A DNA stretch of 64,000 nt. It comes from Saccharicrinis aurantiacus. GTDB lineage: Bacteria; Bacteroidota; Bacteroidia; Bacteroidales; Marinilabiliaceae. The translations under genes were made by a program, and so were the position numbers. Location: contig NZ_LYBV02000026.1 of assembly GCF_001660705.2 (NCBI RefSeq), positions 1-64,000 on the forward strand, read 5' to 3'. The notes under the pieces are model-generated. The model had not been told where the DNA came from. It searched no databases and saw only the letters and a list, made by a program, of their open reading frames with translations. The stretch's first letter is position 1, and each line of letters starts with the position of its first letter. Positions 57,875-64,000 of the stretch are shown piece after piece.

Positions 57875-59593
57875 ATGATAACATTTAAAGAATTAGGATT
57901 GTCTGAGAATATTCTAAAGGCAATTGATGAATTAGGATTTGTAAATCCAACCCCAATTCAGGAAAAGTCTATCCCTGAGTTAATAAACAACAAATCTGAT
58001 TTAGTAGCCTTAGCGCAAACAGGAACAGGAAAGACTGCAGCCTTTGGTTTACCAGTATTAGAAAGAATTGATATTTCTAATAACAAAGTACAAGCTTTGA
58101 TGCTTTGTCCAACACGTGAGTTGGCACTTCAAATCAGTAGAGATCTTGAGAATTTCAGTAAACATATGAAAGGACTTCATGTAACTTCTGTATATGGAGG
58201 AGCTGATATTCAAAAACAAATCAAAGAGTTAAGAAGAGGTACACATATTGTAGTTGGTACTCCAGGACGTGTTAATGACTTAACAAAGAGAGGAATACTA
58301 AAATTAGCTAACCTTGAGTATTTGGTTCTTGATGAGGCTGATGAGATGTTAAACATGGGATTTAAAGAAGAATTAGATTCTATTATTGGTAACACTCCTG
58401 ATTCTCGTCAATCTTTATTGTTCTCTGCGACAATGCCAAAGGAAATTGCCAGTATGGCAAAAAGATACCTTACTGATCCAGTAGAGTTAAAAGTTGGTAA
58501 AACAAATTCAGGAGCAAATACAGTAGATCACCAATACTATATGGTTCATGCTAAAGATCGATATTTGGCATTAAAGCGTTTAGCAGATATACATCCTGAT
58601 ATTTATGGAATTGTTTTCTGTCGTACCCGTTACGAAACCAAAGAGGTTGCTGAAAAACTAATGTCTGATGGTTATAGTGCAGATGCTTTACATGGTGATT
58701 TATCTCAAGCACAGCGTGATCAAGTAATGCACCGTTTCCGTAACAAGAATATTCAAATACTTGTTGCTACAGATGTTGCTGCTCGTGGTATTGATGTTAA
58801 CGAGTTGACTCACGTTATTAACTATAACCTTCCGGATGATATAGAGGCATATACTCATAGAAGTGGAAGAACAGGTAGAGCAGGAAAAACAGGTACAAGT
58901 ATTGCCATTATTCATACTAAAGAATCAAGTAAGATTCGTGAAATTGAGCGTATTTCAGGTATCAAGTTTACTAAAAAATTAATTCCTTCAGGAGAAGAGA
59001 TTTGTCAACGCCAATTATTCCATTTAGTTGACAGAGTTGAGAATGTTGAAGTGAATCACGAACAAGTAGATTCTTTTTTACCAAGTATTTTCGAGAAGCT
59101 TGAAGGTTTTGATAGAGAAGAATTAATTAAACGTTTTGTATCTGTTGAGTTTAACAGATTTATTGCCTATTACGAAGGTGCTAAAGACTTAAATGTTTAT
59201 AGAAAAGAGCGTGATGATTTCGGCGGAGGACGTTCAAACCGCAGAGACCGAGGAGATAGAGGTAACTTTGCTAGAATGTATATTAATGTAGGTAAGGCTA
59301 AAAATCTTACAGCACCGCGTTTGATGGGAATCGTTAATGAGTATTCTGGTAAAAACAAAATAGGTTTTGGTAAAATTGAAATTTTAAGAAACTTCTCTTT
59401 CTTTGAAGTGGATGAGGGTAATAAGTCAGATATTATCTCAGCCTTAAAGGGGAAAGCATTTGAAGGGGAAACCTTACACGTTGAACAAGCTTCAGCTAAG
59501 CCAAGTGGTGGCGGAGGCGGTGGCCGTAAAGGTGGCGGTAACTATGGAAACGGTGGTGGAAATAGACGACGTTCAGATAAACGAAGAAGATAG
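57875..59593 (+). CDS. DEAD-box RNA helicase (DeaD/CsdA-like)
   Basis: 572 residues from ATG at 57875 (MITFKELGLSENIL), which matches the usual family start; a TTG at 57839 would add 12 residues and fall inside a leader hairpin. Helicase motifs are the Q motif (NPTPIQEKSIP), I AQTGTGKT, II DEAD, III SAT and VI HRSGRTGRAG. The C-terminal third has a DbpA/CsdA-type RNA-binding domain (ARMYINVGKAKNLTAPRLMGIV), followed by a Gly-Arg-rich tail. Likely role in ribosome assembly and cold adaptation. Confidence 0.93.
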   Translation: MITFKELGLSENILKAIDELGFVNPTPIQEKSIPELINNKSDLVALAQTGTGKTAAFGLPVLERIDISNNKVQALMLCPTRELALQISRDLENFSKHMKGLHVTSVYGGADIQKQIKELRRGTHIVVGTPGRVNDLTKRGILKLANLEYLVLDEADEMLNMGFKEELDSIIGNTPDSRQSLLFSATMPKEIASMAKRYLTDPVELKVGKTNSGANTVDHQYYMVHAKDRYLALKRLADIHPDIYGIVFCRTRYETKEVAEKLMSDGYSADALHGDLSQAQRDQVMHRFRNKNIQILVATDVAARGIDVNELTHVINYNLPDDIEAYTHRSGRTGRAGKTGTSIAIIHTKESSKIREIERISGIKFTKKLIPSGEEICQRQLFHLVDRVENVEVNHEQVDSFLPSIFEKLEGFDREELIKRFVSVEFNRFIAYYEGAKDLNVYRKERDDFGGGRSNRRDRGDRGNFARMYINVGKAKNLTAPRLMGIVNEYSGKNKIGFGKIEILRNFSFFEVDEGNKSDIISALKGKAFEGETLHVEQASAKPSGGGGGGRKGGGNYGNGGGNRRRSDKRRR

Positions 59594-59614
59594 TTCCTTC
59601 AAAAACAATATTTC

Positions 59615-59648
59615 AAAGGTTGCCTCAGTTTAGGCAGCCTTTTTTTTA
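59615..59648 (+). terminator. Rho-independent terminator of the helicase gene
   Basis: An 11-bp stem with one G-T pair, AAAGGTTGCCT (59615-59625) with AGGCAGCCTTT (59632-59642), followed by T5. Confidence 0.9.
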
Positions 59649-59663
59649 TTAAAAAAAATGGTA

Positions 59664-59700
59664 TAAAAAAAGACTGTCGGTTTGGAGCGACAGTCTTTTT
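59664..59700 (-). terminator. Bidirectional terminator before the HNH gene
   Basis: Stem AAAAAGACTGTCG/CGACAGTCTTTTT (to 59679, from 59688) with A-rich and T-rich flanks. Serves the minus-strand HNH gene ending at 59747 and backs up the helicase terminator. Confidence 0.85.
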
Positions 59701-59746
59701 GATCGATAGTTTAGTTGTACTGGTTAGATGGTACGTCTTTAATATT

Positions 59747-60298
59747 TTATACGGTGGCCCAACAAGCCTTGTTTTTAATTCTTGAGATCTGCATCTCACT
59801 AACGCAAAATAGCTGAGCAATCACTTTTTGTTTATGCCCTTTTTTTAGCATTGTTTTAATTGCATTTACATCTTTCGGCTTTAACTTTGAACGAGTAACA
59901 ATACCACCTTTTTCTTGTCGTGCTTTTGTCATTCTTTCTTTAGCTCTATTAAAGCTTTCAACTTTTGTCATCCACATTAAGTTTGAAACTTGATTATTAA
60001 TTTTGTTCCAATCTTTATGTCCTACAACTTCTTGTAGTTCGTTATCTTTTGCGATAAAGGCCTCTGCAACTAATTTGTGCACAAGGCATGTTTTCTTTTT
60101 ACTATTGATAATAATATTTACACTATTATAACCTTTAATTTGTCCTTGTTTAACAAATTTACCTTCGGGCTTACTGGTGTAAAAACTGATTATTCTACCA
60201 TAATTACTAATACTGTATTTGTTGTTAGAATTAGCAATTGTTCTCCATTTTTCGTTCGTTAGCCTTGTTAGTTTGGTTTGGTTAATGATTGGGTCCAT
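59747..60298 (-). CDS. Free-standing NUMOD4/HNH endonuclease-like protein
   Basis: 183 residues in three parts. Residues about 17-45 are a NUMOD4 motif (EKWRTIANSNNKYSISNYGRIISF). About 70-110 is an HNH_3 nuclease core with LVHKLVAEAFI and VVGHKDWNKINNQVSNLMWMT; the usual Asn before the second His is Gly. About 138-180 is a helix-turn-helix resembling resolvase-type recognition helices (KGHKQKVIAQLFCVSEMQISRIKN). These modules are typical of homing endonucleases and phage proteins, but no intron, intein or phage gene flanks it, and it has a host-type promoter. A DNA-binding or regulatory function is possible. Confidence 0.85.
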   Translation of the reverse strand: MDPIINQTKLTRLTNEKWRTIANSNNKYSISNYGRIISFYTSKPEGKFVKQGQIKGYNSVNIIINSKKKTCLVHKLVAEAFIAKDNELQEVVGHKDWNKINNQVSNLMWMTKVESFNRAKERMTKARQEKGGIVTRSKLKPKDVNAIKTMLKKGHKQKVIAQLFCVSEMQISRIKNKACWATV

Positions 60299-60350
60299 TA
60301 CTCTTAATAGTTAAGGGGGTTATAAGCATTTTAATTCGTATTTGATGTTA

Positions 60351-60382
60351 CAAATGTATGCTAAGAAACTGTCTTATCCAAA
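60351..60382 (-). promoter_or_regulatory. Promoter TTTG-N20-TACATTTG of the HNH gene
   Basis: On the minus strand, -33 TTTG is the complement of 60379-60382 and -7 TACATTTG the complement of 60351-60358, with a 20-base spacer and a leader of roughly 45-50 bases. Confidence 0.65.
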
Positions 60383-60438
60383 CAGGAAGGTGTTTGTAAG
60401 TGATTGTATTGGTGAGTTTTGTAATTGGGGTTGTCGTG

Positions 60439-60496
60439 TTTTTTAAATGAAGTATCGAAGTTTTTATACGAAATGTATTCTTTTTTAAATGAAGTA
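60439..60496. repeat. Short direct repeat
   Basis: Two copies of TTTTTTAAATGAAGTA (60439-60454 and 60481-60496), 26 bases apart, each with AAATGTATT downstream; the second copy has lost about 13 bases of the spacer. Confidence 0.6.
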
Positions 60497-60647
60497 AAAA
60501 ATGTATTTTTTTTCAAAAAATGTGCATATTAATTTATCTATAAATGTTGATATTTTAGTTCTGGTCAACTATTTTATAGTATTATTGTTTATTACACGAA
60601 TTAGCCTTGGTGAATTGTAAATTCAATCAGGTTTTAATATTTATTAA

Positions 60648-61646
60648 ATGAGTTTTTGGAATACCTTAGATAGTTTTTTTGCACTTGCTCCGATGGAGGA
60701 TGTAACAGATACCGTATTTAGAGAAATGGTATTGAGGAATACACATACAAATAAAATGAATGTAGTTTTCTCTGAGTTTCTTTCAACAGATGGCTTTTGT
60801 CATCCTATAGGGAGAGAAAAAGTGTCGCATCGTTTTTTTATAAATGATTCCGAATTAGAGTTGTTGAAACAAAAGGATGTTAAGTTGGTAGCGCAAATTT
60901 GGGGAACAGACCCGAAAAAGTTTGCAGAAACAGCTGAATATATTACCAACCACACTCCTTTTGATGGTATTGATATAAATATGGGTTGTCCTCAAAAAAA
61001 CATTATAAAAAAAGGAGCTTGTTCAGCCTTGATTAATACCCCAGAATTGGCCAAAGAGATTATTCACTCAACTATTAATGCAACTACATTACCTGTGAGT
61101 GTAAAAACGCGCATAGGGTTTAAATCAGTTAATACAGAAGAATGGGCGACTACATTACTATCTACACCTATAAAAGCATTAACAGTACATGGAAGGACAC
61201 AAAAGATGATGTCTGATGGTGTTGCGGATTGGAATGAAATTAGAAAGGTGGTAGATCTTCGCAATAAATTAGGATTAAAAATCCCAATTATTGGAAATGG
61301 AGATGTAACAAGTATTGATGATGGAAATACCAAGATTAGTGATTACTTGACTGATGGGGTAATGGTTGGAAGGGGAATTTTTTCCGATTTCTGGTTTTTT
61401 TCTAATAAAAAGGAAGTAAGTATTGAGGATAAGCTTAGCGCGATGCTACTACATGCTGAATTATACCATAATACTTGGGAAGGACAGAAGCCTTGGGTTG
61501 TATTGCGTCGGTTTTTTAAAATTTACACCTATCATTTGCCGCAGGCTGCGAAGCTACGTGATGGAGTTATGAATACGAATAGTTTAGAAGAATTGAAGCA
61601 AATTATTTTTGAATATAGAAAAACTATTGATGCTTTAGTCGACTAA
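60648..61646 (+). CDS. dus: tRNA-dihydrouridine synthase
   Basis: Flavoenzyme reducing uridine to dihydrouridine in tRNA. It has 332 residues. The TIM barrel starts FFALAPMEDVTDTVFREMV, the catalytic Cys is in GIDINMGCPQKNIIKKGACSALI, and KTRIGFKSVNTEEW and TVHGRTQKMMSDGVADWNEI bind FMN and substrate. Which of the DusA/B/C specificities applies cannot be told. Its stop codon overlaps the convergent CLC gene by four bases. Confidence 0.95.
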   Translation: MSFWNTLDSFFALAPMEDVTDTVFREMVLRNTHTNKMNVVFSEFLSTDGFCHPIGREKVSHRFFINDSELELLKQKDVKLVAQIWGTDPKKFAETAEYITNHTPFDGIDINMGCPQKNIIKKGACSALINTPELAKEIIHSTINATTLPVSVKTRIGFKSVNTEEWATTLLSTPIKALTVHGRTQKMMSDGVADWNEIRKVVDLRNKLGLKIPIIGNGDVTSIDDGNTKISDYLTDGVMVGRGIFSDFWFFSNKKEVSIEDKLSAMLLHAELYHNTWEGQKPWVVLRRFFKIYTYHLPQAAKLRDGVMNTNSLEELKQIIFEYRKTIDALVD

Positions 61647-63421
61647 TAATGCGACGAAAATCGTTTCATTTGATTTCTATAGGCGGTGTATGCATTGGCT
61701 CTTGATATAAAGCCAATGTATCGCCCTTCATCAACAACAGCAATATTAAATCGACTTGATTTACGAAATAAGTTGACTAATTCTTCCATATTACTATCTG
61801 GTGTGATATAGTATTCTGGCATATACATGATATCTTCAACCATAACAGTATTGTATAATTCAGGTTTGAAAATAATACCTCTAATATCATCCATCTTTAA
61901 CATTCCTCTTAAAATCCCTTTATCATCTACTACTGGAAAAATATTACGATGCGCTTTTGATATAATTTCTACTAAATCTCCTAGGGTAGCATCTGGTGCA
62001 ACAGGAGCAAAATCCTTCTCGATAAGTTTCTTTACATCCATAACTGTCATAATATTTTGGTCTTTGTCATGGGTCAACAATTCATTTCTGTGTGCAAGTT
62101 GATGCGTGTAAACAGAATGTTTTTCAAATGATTTTGCAGTAATGTAAGATGTTGTTGCTGTAATCATCAATGGTAGAAACATCGAATAGCCTCCCGATAG
62201 ATCGGCAATAAGAAATAATCCGGTTAAGGGAGCATGAAGAACCCCTGCTATCAGCCCACCCATACCGATCAGGGCGAAGTTCCGTTCCGATAATTGAACC
62301 CAACCAAATTTGTTGATAATTGTAGCGAAAAGAATGCCTGTGTTGGCACCCATAAAAAGGGTAGGAGCAAATATTCCCCCTACGCCACCGCTGCCAAATG
62401 TTACTGATGTGGCAATTACTTTGATACCAATTGTAAGCATTAATGCGATTATAAGAGTAACAAAATTATCTTGAAAATATGCGAAAATACCAATGTTATT
62501 TAAATAGTTAACATCGCCGCTTAATGCAGAATTTATTTCTTGATAGCCTTCCCCAAATAATTGAGGAAACAGAAACATTAAAATACCTAAAATACTAGCG
62601 CCAATAAATAAACGTTTACCAATACTGCTTGTGTTTTCAAATAGTCCTTCTATATATTTATAGGTTCGTGTAAAATAGGTAGCAATTAAACCACAGCTAA
62701 GTCCAAGAAGTATATAGAAGAATAATTCTTCTATATCGTACGTGTGGGTTACGTCAAAGGGGTAAACAACTTCAGTACCTAAAAAGATATAGGATACTGT
62801 AACGGCAGAAGCCGATGCAATTAATAGAGGTACGAGTGAGGCTAAAGTTAAGTCGAGCATGATCACTTCTAAAGCAAATACTATGGCCGCGATAGGTGCC
62901 TTGAATATGGCTGACATGGCACCAGCACAGGCGCAGCCAAGTAATAGGGTTATTTGTCTGTAATTTAGGTGTAAAAAACGACCTAAGTTAGAACCTATAG
63001 CCGCACCTGTTGATACCGTAGGTCCCTCTAATCCAACAGATCCTCCGAAGCCAACAGTTAATGAACTGGCAATAACAGAGGAAATCATGTTGTGCTTATT
63101 CATTTTACCCTGTGTTTTCGAAATAGCATATAATACATTCGGTATACCATGCCGAACAGGTCTTTTTACAATATATTTAATAAAAAGAACAGTTAATAGA
63201 ATTCCTATACCTGGGGCAATAATGAAAAACCACCCATTCGTACTATTGTCAATTACATGATGTACTAGATCGTGTATTTTTTGTACCAGCATTTTAATGG
63301 TTACTGCAGCTAAACCTGAGGCGACTCCTATAACGATGCTTAATGCAATAATAAATTGTCTATTAGTTACATTTTTTAATCGCCACTTGAAGAGTTTTAT
63401 AAGTAGGTGTTTTTTCTTCAT
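61643..63421 (-). CDS. CLC-family chloride channel/transporter with CBS domains (copy 2)
   Basis: 592 residues, same length and domain plan as copy 1. The gating Glu132 is in GGSVGLEGPTV, the anion site reads RHGIPNVLYAI, and the internal helix reads FALEVIMLDL, again with Val in place of the proton-pathway Glu. Two CBS domains occupy the C-terminal 140 residues or so (VMDVKKLIEKDFAPVAPDATLGDLVEII and MVEDIMYMPEYYITPDSNMEEL). The pair probably arose by duplication, separated by the helicase, HNH and dus genes. Confidence 0.9.
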   Translation of the reverse strand: MKKKHLLIKLFKWRLKNVTNRQFIIALSIVIGVASGLAAVTIKMLVQKIHDLVHHVIDNSTNGWFFIIAPGIGILLTVLFIKYIVKRPVRHGIPNVLYAISKTQGKMNKHNMISSVIASSLTVGFGGSVGLEGPTVSTGAAIGSNLGRFLHLNYRQITLLLGCACAGAMSAIFKAPIAAIVFALEVIMLDLTLASLVPLLIASASAVTVSYIFLGTEVVYPFDVTHTYDIEELFFYILLGLSCGLIATYFTRTYKYIEGLFENTSSIGKRLFIGASILGILMFLFPQLFGEGYQEINSALSGDVNYLNNIGIFAYFQDNFVTLIIALMLTIGIKVIATSVTFGSGGVGGIFAPTLFMGANTGILFATIINKFGWVQLSERNFALIGMGGLIAGVLHAPLTGLFLIADLSGGYSMFLPLMITATTSYITAKSFEKHSVYTHQLAHRNELLTHDKDQNIMTVMDVKKLIEKDFAPVAPDATLGDLVEIISKAHRNIFPVVDDKGILRGMLKMDDIRGIIFKPELYNTVMVEDIMYMPEYYITPDSNMEELVNLFRKSSRFNIAVVDEGRYIGFISRANAYTAYRNQMKRFSSHY

Positions 63422-63647
63422 AGATTAATTTTCTGCCCTTAATTTATGAAAAATTAGATTGCGAATGTGTTTATATGCTAATATTCTATATGGTTATTAT
63501 TCATATTTGATTTTGGGCTAATTTATTATATTGGCATCCTCTTTAGAGAGATTGAAAATTGACCATATTAATACATTAGAAAGTGGTTTAGAATAAAACA
63601 AAATGAGATTAAAATTCTAACATAAATTATAAAGTAACTATTAGATT

Positions 63648-64000
63648 ATGAATAAAATAATAATTGGATTTTCGTTAATGGTATTGATGCTAGCATCGTG
63701 TAATACAAAAAATAAGTTTAGCCTTAAGGGAAATCTTAAAGGGGCTGAAGGGAAAAATATTACACTTAGTATGTACGATAAAAGTGGCGTTAATGTGATT
63801 GATACCTTATCGATTGTTGATGGTGCGATTAACTTTGAATTAGAATTATCAGAACCTGTTTTGTTAATACTTGGAGAAAGTGGTAAGCGAGGGGCTGCTA
63901 GTTTTTTTGCTGATAATTCTGATTATACAATTAATGGTGATGCAGAAAACTTATTAGATGTAGAAATAAGTGGAGGTGATATATATAACTTATATAAAGA
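63648..64000 (+). CDS. Lipoprotein with DUF4369-like N-terminus (partial)
   Basis: 117 residues are visible before the right edge. The lipoprotein signal MNKIIIGFSLMVLMLASC has Cys18. The following region (FSLKGNLKGAEGKNITLSMYDKSG, DTLSIVDGAINFELELSEP) matches the beta-sandwich of DUF4369-type proteins, which in Bacteroidota is often followed by a thioredoxin-like TlpA domain. The second half is not in the window, so a disulfide reductase function is only likely. Confidence 0.8.
   Translation, partial: MNKIIIGFSLMVLMLASCNTKNKFSLKGNLKGAEGKNITLSMYDKSGVNVIDTLSIVDGAINFELELSEPVLLILGESGKRGAASFFADNSDYTINGDAENLLDVEISGGDIYNLYK

Larger units (their letters stand above)
60299..60647. other. Intergenic region between HNH and dus genes
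   Basis: 349 bases, very AT-rich. It holds the HNH promoter and a direct repeat: TTTTTTAAATGAAGTA occurs at 60439-60454 and 60481-60496, each followed by AAATGTATT. No promoter box of the TAnnTTTG type was found for dus. Nothing else is evident. Confidence 0.5.

Noticed and set aside
59747-60298. HNH gene as part of a group I intron or intein
   Set aside because: Neither neighbouring gene is interrupted and no intron-like core structure was seen around it.

Overview
The window comes from a low-GC member of the Bacteroidota, most likely a class Bacteroidia organism of Marinilabiliales type; the order is an inference. Support comes from SusC/SusD and a hybrid two-component sensor, a PorT-like protein next to ubiE, many lipoproteins with SxxC-type lipoboxes, and the Bacteroidota -7 promoter element TAnnTTTG upstream of many genes. 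Ribosome binding sites of the AGGAGG kind are essentially absent, as is usual in this phylum. No tRNA, rRNA, CRISPR array, transposase or prophage was seen.

Layout. 1-12.1 kb holds mixed housekeeping genes: the N-terminus of a TonB receptor, a short-chain dehydrogenase, purL, ubiE-porT, an S1-domain protein, a doubly anchored lipoprotein, a NagD-like HAD protein, an ABC-F ATPase, a small DNA-binding protein and a PAP2 phosphatase. 12.1-16.7 kb holds a lipid kinase convergent with pyrG-yidC. 16.7-27.9 kb, all on the minus strand, is a complete protoheme operon (hemA-C-D-B-L-E, a small membrane protein, then hemN-G-H). An undescribed 115-residue membrane protein leads it, directly behind a good promoter. 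27.9-33.6 kb holds a five-repeat DUF349 protein, trmD and an AddB-like Fe-S nuclease. 33.8-38 kb encodes E1 and E2 of 2-oxoglutarate dehydrogenase.

38.1-53.3 kb is a polysaccharide utilisation locus: hybrid sensor/AraC regulator, SusC, SusD, a large surface lipoprotein, a small lipoprotein, an opposing outer-membrane beta-barrel, an S1-type sulfatase and a small soluble protein. It encodes no recognisable glycoside hydrolase or polysaccharide lyase. A structured, probably dispersed repeat lies just upstream of the sulfatase. 53.6-64 kb holds a universal stress protein, glyA, two 592-residue CLC proteins flanking a DEAD-box helicase, a free-standing NUMOD4/HNH gene and a dus gene, and finally the start of a DUF4369-like lipoprotein.

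Together the genes suggest a respiring or facultative organism. It makes its own heme with an oxygen-independent coproporphyrinogen oxidase, probably uses menaquinone (ubiE), runs 2-oxoglutarate dehydrogenase, has a type IX secretion component, and senses and imports a sulfated glycan. The most interesting unexplained items are the two small membrane proteins built into the heme operon, the CLC pair with channel-like residues, the degenerate ABC-F second domain, the hydrolase-free PUL with an odd C-free leader, and the structured repeat at 51.06-51.28 kb.
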